DNA of 64,000 nt from Clostridia bacterium (GTDB lineage: Bacteria; Bacillota; Clostridia; Lachnospirales; Lachnospiraceae): the NCBI GenBank assembly GCA_910574475.1, contig CAJTAT010000005.1, forward strand, positions 1 to 64,000. Reading direction: 5' to 3'. Position numbers and translations under genes: made by a program. Numbering within the stretch: position 1 is the stretch's first letter; each line of letters starts with the position of its first letter. The notes below the pieces were generated by a model. The model made no database searches and was not told the origin of the DNA. It saw only the letters and a program-made list of their open reading frames with translations. Shown here piece after piece: positions 8,392 through 16,845 of the stretch.

Positions 8392-9215
8392 TATAATAAC
8401 TCCTTTAAAAACTGACAGCTTCCTGAAATCTGTTCTTCTGAAAGTCCATGCATAATCAGCGGACCCTCATACTCGGCCTTTTTTAATAATTCTATATAGT
8501 ATTGAAAATCCAGCATACCCTGTCCAGCCGCCACAAAGGATAGCTGGCCGTCAAAGGAAAAGTCCTTTGCATGAGCAATGACAATATCTTTTGAGAGAAG
8601 ATCAAAGGCCTCATCCAGGACTTCCCTCATGTGAGGCACCTGATCCGGGCGGAAGAGATTGGCTCCGTCCATAATGATCTTTAAATTTGGGCTTCCCACC
8701 TGATCCAGATACTTCCTTGCTCTGGCCGGGGTGTTTATAATATTACTTGCTTCTGTCTCCAGGGCAAGAATAATACTGTCTTCTTCTGCGTAACCAAGAA
8801 TGATTTCTGTGGTCTTCATCAAATCGGTCCAGGAACCCTCCGAAAGGTTGTCCTCATGCCAAAGCCACTTGCTTTTAGGATTCTTAGAGCCTGTGCAGAG
8901 GGTTACGATGGGAATATGTAGTGCCTTAGCAAGTTCACACTGAGTTTTGAACTGTGCAATCCCTTTTTTTCTTGCCTCCGTATCAGGATCTATCATATTA
9001 AATGTTCCTGTGAGAGCATGGATTGTAATCTTATAATCCTCTGTTAAGGTTTGGATTTCATGGATTTTTTCCTGGGTGATGGAGTTGGGAAGTGTCTCAA
9101 TACCTGCATTGGAAAAATTAAATTGGGTGTGGTAAATACCATCCTTTGTCATGCGTTCATAAGTTTCTTTCAGATCAGAAACTTCATAGGTTCTGGAAAA
9201 TATGCCTAATTCCAT
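8391..9215 (-). CDS. Sugar phosphate isomerase/epimerase, TIM-barrel family
   Basis: A 274-residue AP-endonuclease-2-like TIM barrel of the family that includes IolE, IolI and tagatose/allulose 3-epimerases. Metal-binding positions are suggested by ALETEASN (Glu), IIMDGANLF (Asp), IAHAKDFSFDG (His and Asp) and the C-terminal Glu in YEGPLIMHGL. I use ATG at 9215, which has AAGGAGC six bases upstream. The longer frame to 9296 has no ribosome site and runs through an intergenic region. Sitting beside the allose/allulose genes, it could supply an aldose-ketose isomerase or epimerase step. The exact reaction is not readable. Confidence 0.82.
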   Translation of the reverse strand: MELGIFSRTYEVSDLKETYERMTKDGIYHTQFNFSNAGIETLPNSITQEKIHEIQTLTEDYKITIHALTGTFNMIDPDTEARKKGIAQFKTQCELAKALHIPIVTLCTGSKNPKSKWLWHEDNLSEGSWTDLMKTTEIILGYAEEDSIILALETEASNIINTPARARKYLDQVGSPNLKIIMDGANLFRPDQVPHMREVLDEAFDLLSKDIVIAHAKDFSFDGQLSFVAAGQGMLDFQYYIELLKKAEYEGPLIMHGLSEEQISGSCQFLKELL

Positions 9216-9296
9216 GGTTATGCTCCTTATTATTAAAATTCTCTCTCCTGACAGAGGCATACATGACTCAATCGAGAGATTTCGCCGTATAGTCAT

Positions 9297-9342
9297 AAAG
9301 AGGATAAAACAATCTGTATTGCCAGTTTGTTTTATCCTCTTT
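9297..9342. terminator. 16-bp perfect inverted repeat between deoC and the isomerase gene
   Basis: AAAGAGGATAAAACAA (9297-9312) is the exact reverse complement of 9327-9342, with a 14-base loop. It lies in the 171-base gap downstream of deoC. On the leftward transcript it could be a weak terminator or a processing hairpin that sets the deoC to isomerase ratio; its AT-rich symmetry also fits an operator. Confidence 0.5.
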
Positions 9343-9386
9343 TACACTCAGTGGTCAAAGGGAAATACTTCCCTGCATGATTTCTT

Positions 9387-10055
9387 CTATAAAGAACGGA
9401 GAATTTCTGCGCCTGCACTTGCACCAAGGCGGCTTGCGCCAGCTTCAATCATTTCCACAGCATTGGCAAGATTTCGGATTCCACCAGAAGCTTTTACACC
9501 CATATCTGGTCCAACGGTTTTTCTCATAAGAGCTACATCGGCAGCGGTAGCTCCACCAGTGGAAAATCCGGTAGATGTTTTTACGAAATCTGCGCCGACA
9601 GCTTTAGAAATCTCACATGCTTTAACTTTTTCTTCGTCTGTGAGAAGGCAAGTCTCAATGATTACTTTTAATTTTGCAGGTCCTTTTGCAGCGTTGACAG
9701 CGGCAATATCATCCTCTACCGTTTTCCAGTCGCCGCTCTTTGCAGCGCTGACATTTATAACCATGTCAATCTCACGTGCTCCGGCTTCCACAGCCTCTTT
9801 GGCTTCATATGCTTTTACAGTGGCAGGGGTACAGCCCAGAGGAAAACCGATGACACAGCAGGGAGTCACATCACTTCCTTGAAGCTCGCTGACTACAAAG
9901 GGGATCCAGTAAGGATTTACGCAGACAGAAGCAAAATGGAAGGTCTTTGCTTCATTACATATGTTCTGAATCTGCTCCTGTGTAGCATCTGGTTTCAGAA
10001 GTGTGTGATCAATGTAGGAAGCCATTTCCTCACGGGTAAAAGTTTTTTCGCTCAT
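9387..10055 (-). CDS. deoC: Deoxyribose-phosphate aldolase
   Basis: A 222-residue class I aldolase that splits 2-deoxyribose-5-phosphate into glyceraldehyde-3-phosphate and acetaldehyde. The Schiff-base lysine is in FVKTSTGFS, with the proton-relay lysine in VKASGGIR and the conserved [10 protein letters not shown] near the N-terminus. It is the first gene of the leftward operon and is divergent from the sugar ABC transporter. An AAGGAG-like site precedes its ATG. The usual partners deoA, deoB and a nucleoside transporter are absent here. It may therefore serve the sugar locus rather than nucleoside salvage, but the protein itself looks like ordinary DeoC. Confidence 0.93.
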   Translation of the reverse strand: MSEKTFTREEMASYIDHTLLKPDATQEQIQNICNEAKTFHFASVCVNPYWIPFVVSELQGSDVTPCCVIGFPLGCTPATVKAYEAKEAVEAGAREIDMVINVSAAKSGDWKTVEDDIAAVNAAKGPAKLKVIIETCLLTDEEKVKACEISKAVGADFVKTSTGFSTGGATAADVALMRKTVGPDMGVKASGGIRNLANAVEMIEAGASRLGASAGAEILRSL

Positions 10056-10369
10056 AGTAATTCTCCTTAATTATAATCGTAAATTTTGTTAGTTCTGATT
10101 ATTGCTGGTATGAACAATCAGGAAACAATTGCAAAACCGATTATAACACGAGGAAACAACAAAGTCAAATTGGTAAAGATAGTCAAATTATATAAAAAAA
10201 TAAATTATAATAAATATATGTTGACATTTATGACGATGTGTGTTACCTTAACAGCAACAAATAATAACAAAAAACAATTATAAACATCAATAAACAATAA
10301 TGAGGTTAACCCGAAAACCAAAAAAAATCGGGATCATTATATAATTTTATTTTATTAAGGAGGGTTACT
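10056..10369. promoter_or_regulatory. Divergent control region between deoC and the sugar importer
   Basis: This 314-base AT-rich gap holds no gene. A promoter for the rightward operon is seen as TTGACA (10221-10226), 17 bases, TACCTT (10244-10249). Downstream are many AACAA-type motifs, including two adjacent 10-mers AAACATCAAT (10282-10291) and AAACAATAAT (10292-10301). DeoR-family repressors often bind such direct repeats, and one is encoded at 17888. An AAGGAGG ribosome site precedes the ATG at 10370. Confidence 0.55.
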
Positions 10370-11446
10370 ATGAAGAAGGTAGTAGCGATGTTACTCGTAT
10401 TAGCCATGACATTTAGTATGGCTGCATGTGGTTCTAAGGAACAGGCACCGGCAGAAGCTCCAGCAGAGACTCCAGCCGAAACTCCGGCAGAGGAACCTGA
10501 AGCAGAGGCTCCAGAAGAGACTCCGGCAGAAGCTCCAGCAGAGGGAGATACATATACCATCGGCGTTTTGATGAAGACGCTTGCAAGCCCCTACTGGCAG
10601 TCAATGGCAGAAGGTCTGGAGAAGAGAGTAGCAGAACTGGACAACGTAACAATCGAGATTTTTGGTGCAGAGTCTGAGGAAGACCTGACAGGACAGCTGA
10701 ATATTATGGAGAACATGATTACCAGCAAGAAGTATGACGCTATCTGCGTAGCTCCTATCACACCTACCAACCTGATCAGCGGCGTTGTAAAAGCGAACGA
10801 AGCAAATCTTCCAGTTGTAGACATTGATGAGAAGTTTGATATGGATGCTCTTCAGGAAGCAGGCGGATACGTAGTTGGCTATGCAACCTCTGACAACGTA
10901 GCAGTAGGTAAGATGGGTGCAGAATTAATCATGGAGCAGTTCCCGGATGGAGCTGGCGTATGTATTATTGAAGGAATGGCAGGCGCAACCTCTGGTGAGC
11001 TTCGTCGTGACGGATGTAAGGATACTCTGGAAGCTGCAGAAGGCTATGACGTTCTGGATGTTCAGCCAGGTGACTGGGACAGACAGACAGCTCTGGATGT
11101 AGCAACTAACATGATTAACAAATATGGCGATGATCTGAAAGCTATCTTTACTGCAAATGATACCATGGCAAAGGGTGCTCTTCAGGCAATGATCAACACA
11201 GGCAGAGAGGATATCTTCCTGGTATCCACAGATGCAGACTCAGAGGTTCAGCAGGCAATTTCCGAAGGACAGCTGGTAGCAGTTGTTCAGGACCCAGCAG
11301 GAATCGCACTCTCTTGTGTAGAGCAGGCTGTTGCAGCTCTTGAGAGCGGAAACTACGGTTCTGTAGATGTTCAGCCAGAAGATACACTGATTCAGGCTAC
11401 TGTTTATACAAAGGATAACGTAGCAGAGTTAATGAATGCTCAGTAA
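10370..11446 (+). CDS. Sugar ABC transporter substrate-binding lipoprotein (allose/allulose type)
   Basis: A 358-residue periplasmic-binding-protein of the ribose/allose class, tethered as a lipoprotein. The signal peptide ends in a lipobox with the modified Cys in SMAACGSK (about residue 23). A low-complexity linker rich in Glu, Ala, Pro and Thr (about 27-60, APAETPAE-type repeats) holds the sugar-binding domain away from the membrane. The binding domain starts near YTIGVLMKTLASPYW and has IFTANDTMAKGAL typical of the family. It heads the operon and is followed by a strong hairpin, as is common where the binding protein must be made in excess. Assignment to allose or allulose comes from the downstream epimerase and kinase, not from this protein. 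Confidence 0.88.
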   Translation: MKKVVAMLLVLAMTFSMAACGSKEQAPAEAPAETPAETPAEEPEAEAPEETPAEAPAEGDTYTIGVLMKTLASPYWQSMAEGLEKRVAELDNVTIEIFGAESEEDLTGQLNIMENMITSKKYDAICVAPITPTNLISGVVKANEANLPVVDIDEKFDMDALQEAGGYVVGYATSDNVAVGKMGAELIMEQFPDGAGVCIIEGMAGATSGELRRDGCKDTLEAAEGYDVLDVQPGDWDRQTALDVATNMINKYGDDLKAIFTANDTMAKGALQAMINTGREDIFLVSTDADSEVQQAISEGQLVAVVQDPAGIALSCVEQAVAALESGNYGSVDVQPEDTLIQATVYTKDNVAELMNAQ

Positions 11447-11477
11447 TTGACCTAACTAAGAAGCTAAAAATGGAAGT

Positions 11478-11512
11478 ACATAGGGGCTGCCGCACTACGG
11501 CGGCCCCTATGT
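11478..11512 (+). repeat. Strong hairpin after the binding-protein gene
   Basis: ACATAGGGGC (11478-11487) pairs with GCCCCTATGT (11503-11512), and the loop pairs further (CCG with CGG). No U-run follows, so it is more likely an mRNA-stabilising or attenuating stem between the binding-protein and ATPase genes than a full terminator. Confidence 0.65.
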
Positions 11513-11535
11513 AAATCCCGGAAAAACAGTGAAGG

Positions 11536-11674
11536 CCGTGTGCTGGCAAGGCCGAAGCGGTACTAAAAAACAGCGAAGGCCCGGGAAGCGCACAGAACAA
11601 TTTACGGACGCAGGGGCGGCCGTAAATTCGTTCTAGATCCCCGTGTGCTGGCAAGGCCGAAGCGGTACTAAAAA
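11536..11674 (+). repeat. 34-bp perfect direct repeat flanking a hairpin, before the ATPase gene
   Basis: An identical 34-bp sequence occurs at 11536-11569 and 11641-11674, starting CCGTGTGCTGGCAAGGCC and ending in TACTAAAAA. Between the copies is a stem (AATTTACGG near 11609 with CCGTAAATT near 11629). The second copy ends 15 bases before the ATPase start codon. A weaker relative of the repeat tail (GAAGGCCCGAAGTGGTATT) lies at about 4297-4315, also just before a start codon. Confidence 0.7.
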
Positions 11675-11688
11675 TAGAGGTATTAGGT

Positions 11689-13209
11689 ATGGAAGCATTA
11701 GTAGAAATGAAAAATATCCGCAAGGAATTTTCCGGTGTTGTCGCATTAGACAGCGTTTCTTTTGATGTAAGGCCAGGGGAAGTGCATTTGCTTCTGGGAG
11801 AGAATGGAGCCGGAAAATCTACTCTGATGAAAATTCTGAGTGGTATTTATACGCCTACAAAAGGAACGATTCTTCTGGGGGGAAATGAATTTTCGGAACT
11901 CTCGCCCAAAAAATCAAAAGAAATGGGAATCAGCATTATTTATCAGGAGCTGAGTGTTGTAAATGATCTGTCCATTGCAGAAAATCTTTTTGTGGGAAAG
12001 CTCCCAACGAAAAAATGGCTTTCTGCCATCCCTGTAGTGGATAAGGCAGCTTATATGAAAAAGGCGGAGGAGACAGCAAAGAGGGTAGGTCTCACAAAGC
12101 CGGTGACTACAAATGTTGGGCAATTGTCCATCTCAGAGAAACAGCTGGTGGAAATCGCCAAGGCATTGGTAGAAAATTCAAAATTGCTTGTTATGGATGA
12201 GCCCACCTCTTCTCTGACAGAGGAAGAGACAAAGAACCTGTTTAAGATTATTAATGAGCTTAGAAGCTCAGGAATTGGGATCGTATATATTTCCCATAAG
12301 ATGAAAGAATTGAAAGAGATCGGCGATCGTGTCACAGTCTTAAAGGATGGAAAGACGGTCGGAACAAAGGATATGGCAGATATTCATTCAGAAGAAGAGA
12401 TCATATCTATGATGGTAGGAAGAGAGCTTCAAAAGACATTTTTCGGTGAAAAGGATGTGGAGTACACCCCGGAAAATATCGTTTTTAAGGCAGAACATAT
12501 TAGCAGGAAAGATGGAAAAACGAAAGATATTTCATTTGAATTATACAAGGGAGAAGTGTTGGGAGTAGCCGGCCTGGTAGGGGCAGGGCGTACAGAGCTT
12601 ATGAATGCATTTTTTGCAGGAGAATCCTATGAAAAAGGAGACATCTGGCTGAATGGAAAAAAAGTCCCTGTGGGAACACCTTACACTTCCATTAAAAATG
12701 GAATTGCCATGATTACAGAAAACAGGCGGGAAACAGGAATTTTTCCCAATTTTGGAATTAAAGAAAATCTCGTTCTGGTGAATCGGCTTTTGAAATCAAA
12801 ATGGGGAGGCTTTTACGGGGCCATCCACCCCAAATGGGATCAGGAGCTGGCAGAGAAGGAACGGGAAGAGATGCAGGTAAAATGCTCCTCTCTTGCCCAG
12901 ATGATTACGGAGCTGTCAGGTGGTAATCAGCAGAAGGTTATTGTAGGAAAATGGATGGCTGCCAATGCAGAAATGATTATCTTTGATGAGCCAACCAAGG
13001 GAATTGATATTGGAACCAAGACAGAGATGTACCGGATTATGCGTGAGCTTGCCCAAAAAGGGATTGGAGTTATTATGATTTCTTCGGAGATGCCGGAATT
13101 ATTGGGAATCTGTGATCGGATTATGGTTTTGAATGATGGGCGGTTGAAAGGGATTTTGAACAAAGATGAAGTGACAGAAGAGAAAATCCTGCAAACTGCA
13201 ACAATGTAA
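11689..13209 (+). CDS. Sugar ABC transporter ATPase with two nucleotide-binding domains
   Basis: A 506-residue RbsA/AlsA/MglA-type ATPase with two fused ABC domains that powers monosaccharide import. Domain 1 has Walker A GENGAGKST, signature LSISEKQ and Walker B LLVMDEPTSSL. Domain 2 has the degenerate P-loop region GLVGAGRTE, signature LSGGNQQK and Walker B MIIFDEPTKGID; this asymmetry is normal in the family. The ATG at 11689 follows a GAGG site. It lies between the binding protein and the permease, which starts 12 bases downstream. Confidence 0.93.
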   Translation: MEALVEMKNIRKEFSGVVALDSVSFDVRPGEVHLLLGENGAGKSTLMKILSGIYTPTKGTILLGGNEFSELSPKKSKEMGISIIYQELSVVNDLSIAENLFVGKLPTKKWLSAIPVVDKAAYMKKAEETAKRVGLTKPVTTNVGQLSISEKQLVEIAKALVENSKLLVMDEPTSSLTEEETKNLFKIINELRSSGIGIVYISHKMKELKEIGDRVTVLKDGKTVGTKDMADIHSEEEIISMMVGRELQKTFFGEKDVEYTPENIVFKAEHISRKDGKTKDISFELYKGEVLGVAGLVGAGRTELMNAFFAGESYEKGDIWLNGKKVPVGTPYTSIKNGIAMITENRRETGIFPNFGIKENLVLVNRLLKSKWGGFYGAIHPKWDQELAEKEREEMQVKCSSLAQMITELSGGNQQKVIVGKWMAANAEMIIFDEPTKGIDIGTKTEMYRIMRELAQKGIGVIMISSEMPELLGICDRIMVLNDGRLKGILNKDEVTEEKILQTATM

Positions 13210-13221
13210 AGGAGTAAACCA

Positions 13222-14175
13222 ATGAAGGAAAATGTGAAAGTTTTTAAGACATATTGGGAAAAATTTGGTACACTGGCAATTTTTGTGGTAATGTGGTGTA
13301 TATTTGCCGTGGTTGCACCTCCTACCTTCCGAAGTGGGAGCAATTTTATTCAGATTATTACACAGAGTGCGACCATTATGCTTCTGGCCTGCGGAGAGTT
13401 TTTTGCAATTCTGATTGCAGGTATTGATTTGTCCATCGGGTCAATTGTAGCCTTTACAGGTATGATTACAGCAAAGTTGATGGTAGAGTTCGGAGTGAAT
13501 CCTTTCCTGGCATTTTTGCTGGGAGCAGTGCTGGGAGGCCTTTTGTGCGGCTTCATCAATGGAACACTGATTAATCTGACAGGCGTGCACCCCTTTATTA
13601 TCACACTGGGAACTCAGTCTGTATTCCGGGCGCTGACATTGATTATTTCAAATGCTCAGGCGACTTTCGGCATGCCCAAAGTATTTTTGCAGACATTTGG
13701 CGGACTTCTACATGGAGTATCTATGGCTATTGTGATTGCTATGATTGTGGCGGTGTCGTGCTGGTTTGTCACTACGAAGCTGACCTTTGGCAGAAACCTT
13801 TATGTGTTGGGAGGAAACAGGGATGCAGCCTGGTTCTCCGGTATTCATGTAAAGAAGCATGTGCTTGCAGTACATACGATTTCCGGCCTGTGTGCGGGAA
13901 TCTGCGGAGCTGTGATGGCAGCTCGTCTGGGTGCAGCAGAGCCCAATACATCCATCGGTGCTGAGACAGAGGCGATTGCAGCAGCGATTATTGGCGGAAC
14001 AAGCTTTTTTGGCGGCAAGGGTAAGATTCCCAATGTTATCGTGGGAGCGTTGATTCTGGGATTGATCAGTAATGGTTTGAATATGTGTAGTGTACCGACC
14101 TTTTACCAGAACCTGGCAACCGGACTATTGTTGATTGCAGCTGTAAGTTTGGATCAGGCCATTGCACGGAAGTGA
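13222..14175 (+). CDS. Sugar ABC transporter permease (RbsC/AlsC family)
   Basis: A 317-residue inner-membrane permease of the BPD_transp_2 family with about eight to ten hydrophobic segments. Family hallmarks include GIDLSIGS near residue 70, GVHPFIITLGT near 120 and the cytoplasmic loop GGNRDAAWFSGIHVKK, followed by AIAAAIIGGTSFFGGKG. It pairs with the ATPase directly upstream; one permease gene implies a homodimer. AAAGGAG precedes the ATG. Confidence 0.93.
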   Translation: MKENVKVFKTYWEKFGTLAIFVVMWCIFAVVAPPTFRSGSNFIQIITQSATIMLLACGEFFAILIAGIDLSIGSIVAFTGMITAKLMVEFGVNPFLAFLLGAVLGGLLCGFINGTLINLTGVHPFIITLGTQSVFRALTLIISNAQATFGMPKVFLQTFGGLLHGVSMAIVIAMIVAVSCWFVTTKLTFGRNLYVLGGNRDAAWFSGIHVKKHVLAVHTISGLCAGICGAVMAARLGAAEPNTSIGAETEAIAAAIIGGTSFFGGKGKIPNVIVGALILGLISNGLNMCSVPTFYQNLATGLLLIAAVSLDQAIARK

Positions 14176-14308
14176 AATACCCCACAGCAAGCTACGGGGC
14201 ATCATAGCTTGAATGTGCAGCAAGCTGCGGGGTATTTCACCCTCGCGGCAGTGCCCGATAAACCGGGGCAGGCTCTCGCCAAGGTCATGCAAGCATGACT
14301 TTGGCTCG
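14174..14308 (+). repeat. Two long hairpins between the permease and epimerase genes
   Basis: The first runs from GAAATACCCC (from 14174) to GGGGTATTTC (to about 14240), with further pairing inside. The second is GCCAAGGTCATGC pairing with GCATGACTTTGGC (about 14278-14305), broken by a single G-U pair. No U-run follows either stem. They probably regulate or protect the polycistronic mRNA. Confidence 0.6.
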
Positions 14309-14347
14309 TTGCTCGCGGAAATAAAGGAAGGAATTGAGGAAAAAGAT

Positions 14348-15028
14348 ATGAATCCAAAGTTTGCTCCATCCCTGATGGGAATGGATTTAATGAATGTTCA
14401 GGAACAGATTGAGGGATTGAATCCCAACGCAGCATATTATCATGTAGATATCATAGACTGGCACTATGCAAAAAATATGTGCCTTTCCCCCCAGTTTATT
14501 CAGCAACTGAGGAAAATCACCCAAGTGCCCATTGATGTGCATCTTATGGTAAAAGACTTGGATATGGCGCTGCTGGATGCAGTAATGGATGCGGGAGCAG
14601 ATATTGTTTCTCTTCCGGCAGAAGAGATTGGACAGAATGTATTTAGTTATCTTGCCCATATCAAAGAGCGTGGAAAGAAATTCGGCGTGGTTGTGGCGCC
14701 CTCCACACCTCTGTCTGCCTTGCAGTATTACCTGGACCAGGTGGATCTTCTGACATTTATGGGAGTGACGCCAGGGTTTGCAAAGCAAAAGCTTATAGAG
14801 CCAGTGCTTGACAAAATACGGGAGGCTCATGCCCTTCGAGAGGAAAAGCATTATCACTATGAGACACAGATAGACGGCGGCTGCCATAAGGCTACCATGA
14901 AAAAGGTCAGTGAGACGGGCGTAGATATCATTATTATGGGTGCTACCTGCCTGTTTGAGCATAATCATGATATGGGAAAGGCATGGGCCAAGATGGTAAA
15001 AGATTATGAGGAATGGGTAAATGAGTAA
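14348..15028 (+). CDS. alsE: D-allulose-6-phosphate 3-epimerase
   Basis: A 226-residue ribulose-phosphate-3-epimerase-family TIM barrel. It resembles E. coli AlsE along its whole length (PSLMGMDL, SPQFIQQLRK, MGVTPGFAKQK, DIIIMGATCLF). The metal and acid residues are kept: His32 and Asp34 in YYHVDIID, His in DVHLMV and Asp in QIDGG. In the family this converts D-allulose-6-phosphate to fructose-6-phosphate. The start is ATG at 14348 with GAGGA seven bases upstream; the longer frame to 14213 runs through hairpin DNA. The usual DGH loop is DWH here. It overlaps the kinase gene by eight bases. Confidence 0.85.
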   Translation: MNPKFAPSLMGMDLMNVQEQIEGLNPNAAYYHVDIIDWHYAKNMCLSPQFIQQLRKITQVPIDVHLMVKDLDMALLDAVMDAGADIVSLPAEEIGQNVFSYLAHIKERGKKFGVVVAPSTPLSALQYYLDQVDLLTFMGVTPGFAKQKLIEPVLDKIREAHALREEKHYHYETQIDGGCHKATMKKVSETGVDIIIMGATCLFEHNHDMGKAWAKMVKDYEEWVNE

Positions 15029-15947
15029 GAGAGCAATTGGAATTGATATTGGAGGCACAAATTTTCGAATTGGCTCTGTGGACGAGAAGGGTGCAGTGGA
15101 AGGATTCCAGAAAGTTTCCAGCCATATCCTCTGTGAAGGGGGAGAAGCCGTTGACTGCTTGGCAGATCAGATCCGTATGTATCTTCAAAAGAATGATTTG
15201 GAGGGGAAGATTGCAGCCATTGGACTTGGCTTTCCCTCCCCAGTGGATGCTGCCAAGGAAGTGGTATATAGCTGTCCAAACCTACAAAACGACACAGGCG
15301 GCTTTGACGGCAGGAATGTGGTGAAAATGCTGGAAGAGCGTCTCTCTATCCCCACGGTTGTCAACAAGGATGCCAATAATCTTCTTCAATATGAATTAGA
15401 AATACACGGCTGGAAGAACCAGGGGACTACCATTGGAATCTATTATGGAACGGGAATTGGAAACAGTGTCTATTTAAATGACCATTTCTTGTCTGGAAAG
15501 CATGGAGTAGCCTGCGATCTGGGACATATGCCATTTTACTTGAGTGACCGATACTGCACTTGCGGAAACCGGGGCTGTGTGGAATGTTATGGATCCGGCC
15601 GGGTTTTGCGGGATATCAAAGATGAACATTATCCCCAGGAAGAGATTTCGGATATTTTTATAAAGCACAGTGAAGACAAGGTAATTCTGGAATTTCTGGA
15701 AGCGATGGCCATTCCTTTTGCTTCTGAGGTCAATATTTTCGATCCCGATCGGGTAGTAATTGGAGGCGGAGTGGCAGAGATGGAAGGCTTTCCTTTTGAG
15801 AGACTTCTGGAGTTTGTCTATGAGTTTGCAAGAAAGCCTTATCCGGGCAGAGACTTTGCCGTAGTGCGGGCCAGTCGGGAACCAGGTGCAGGCGTGGCAG
15901 GCTCCGCCCTGTATGCATTGGAGCAGTTAGCCCGCCGTGGACTTTAA
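15021..15947 (+). CDS. alsK: ROK-family sugar kinase, allose kinase type
   Basis: A 308-residue ROK kinase that phosphorylates an imported hexose at C6. The N-terminal phosphate motif is GIDIGGTNFRIG. The ROK zinc signature is CTCGNRGCVEC, with GHMPF before it, and the adenosine motif is FDPDRVVIGGGV. The C-terminal third follows E. coli AlsK closely (NIFDPDRVVIGGGV followed by MEGFPFERLLEFV). The start overlaps alsE. With alsE this gives import, phosphorylation and epimerisation of allose or allulose. No rpiB/alsI-like aldose isomerase is in the window, so the ketose allulose is the more economical substrate unless an isomerase acts from elsewhere. Confidence 0.83.
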   Translation: MSKRAIGIDIGGTNFRIGSVDEKGAVEGFQKVSSHILCEGGEAVDCLADQIRMYLQKNDLEGKIAAIGLGFPSPVDAAKEVVYSCPNLQNDTGGFDGRNVVKMLEERLSIPTVVNKDANNLLQYELEIHGWKNQGTTIGIYYGTGIGNSVYLNDHFLSGKHGVACDLGHMPFYLSDRYCTCGNRGCVECYGSGRVLRDIKDEHYPQEEISDIFIKHSEDKVILEFLEAMAIPFASEVNIFDPDRVVIGGGVAEMEGFPFERLLEFVYEFARKPYPGRDFAVVRASREPGAGVAGSALYALEQLARRGL

Positions 15948-15949
15948 TC

Positions 15950-15984
15950 TTTAGTGCCATCGCACAGCGATTGTAAATTAGGAG
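15950..15984 (+). repeat. Tail fragment of the dispersed structured repeat, before the transketolase gene
   Basis: TTTAGTGCC, a small hairpin ATCGC-ACA-GCGAT (15959-15971) and TGTAAATTAGGAG match the 3' module of the repeats at 29502-29661 and 59884-60060, where the hairpin is GTCGC-GCA-GCGAC. The change in the stem is compensatory. It ends in the ribosome-binding site of the next gene. Confidence 0.65.
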
Positions 15985-15992
15985 ATAGAATA

Positions 15993-16844
15993 ATGAATGA
16001 GAATAAATTAAAAGAACTAAAACGTGGCTCTGCGGCTATCCGTATGGAGACATTGCGCATGATGCGAAAGAAGGGCTATGGACATCTGGGTGGAGCCATG
16101 TCCATTGTAGAGCTCCTCTCTGTATTGTATAATGAGGTGTTACGGTATGATCCACAGAATCCCTCCTGGGATGGACGTGATTATGTAGTACTATCCAAAG
16201 GCCATTCAGGGCCGGCTCTTTATGCAGCTCTGGCTCTTCATGGATTTTTTGATACAGAATGGCTGGGCACATTGAACGATGGAGGAACACGGCTTCCCTC
16301 CCATCCAGATCGCTTAAAGACGCCCGGCGTCGATGCGACTACAGGTTCTCTTGGCCAGGGAACTTCTGTGGCAGCAGGGCTAGGAATGGCACTGCGCATT
16401 GAGGAAAAGGATCAGAAGGTATACTTGATTGTAGGAGATGGTGAACTGAATGAAGGACAGTGCTGGGAGGCATTTCAATTCCTTGCCCATCACAAGCTTC
16501 ATGAGGTGATAGTTATCATTGATCACAACAAGCGGCAGTTGGATGGAAAGCTGACAGAGATTATGAATCCTTTTGATCTGAATAAGAAAATGGAATCCTT
16601 CGGCTTTCACGTAATATCTGCAGACGGACAAAAAGAGGAATCTATTTATGATGCATTGCAGCAGGCAGGAGGAGTGAAGGATTCTGCAGTCTGTATCTTG
16701 CTGGAGACAGAGAAGGCGCAGGGAGTACCGTATTATGTTGACCGGGAGGATAACCATGCTCCCAAATTCGATGAAGCTGCGAACCGGGAGCTGGATGCTC
16801 TCATTGAAGAACTTCGGATGCAGGTAGAAGATGGAGGCAAATAA
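15993..16844 (+). CDS. Transketolase, N-terminal (ThDP-binding) subunit
   Basis: A 283-residue protein equal to the first half of transketolase. Features include YGHLGGAMSIVELL, LSKGHSGPALYAAL and the thiamine-diphosphate/Mg motif GDGELNEGQCWEA with a downstream Asn. The start ATG at 15993 follows AGGAG; the longer frame would start inside the repeat element. Split transketolases are common in Clostridia and Archaea; the partner starts two bases downstream. In this operon it would route fructose-6-phosphate from AlsE into pentose phosphates. It may be a dedicated copy rather than the only transketolase. Confidence 0.9.
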   Translation: MNENKLKELKRGSAAIRMETLRMMRKKGYGHLGGAMSIVELLSVLYNEVLRYDPQNPSWDGRDYVVLSKGHSGPALYAALALHGFFDTEWLGTLNDGGTRLPSHPDRLKTPGVDATTGSLGQGTSVAAGLGMALRIEEKDQKVYLIVGDGELNEGQCWEAFQFLAHHKLHEVIVIIDHNKRQLDGKLTEIMNPFDLNKKMESFGFHVISADGQKEESIYDALQQAGGVKDSAVCILLETEKAQGVPYYVDREDNHAPKFDEAANRELDALIEELRMQVEDGGK

Positions 16845-16845
16845 T

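Noticed and set aside
14213..14347. N-terminal extension of the epimerase
   Set aside because: The extension runs through two hairpins and lacks a ribosome site. ATG 14348 has a good one and gives the family's normal length.
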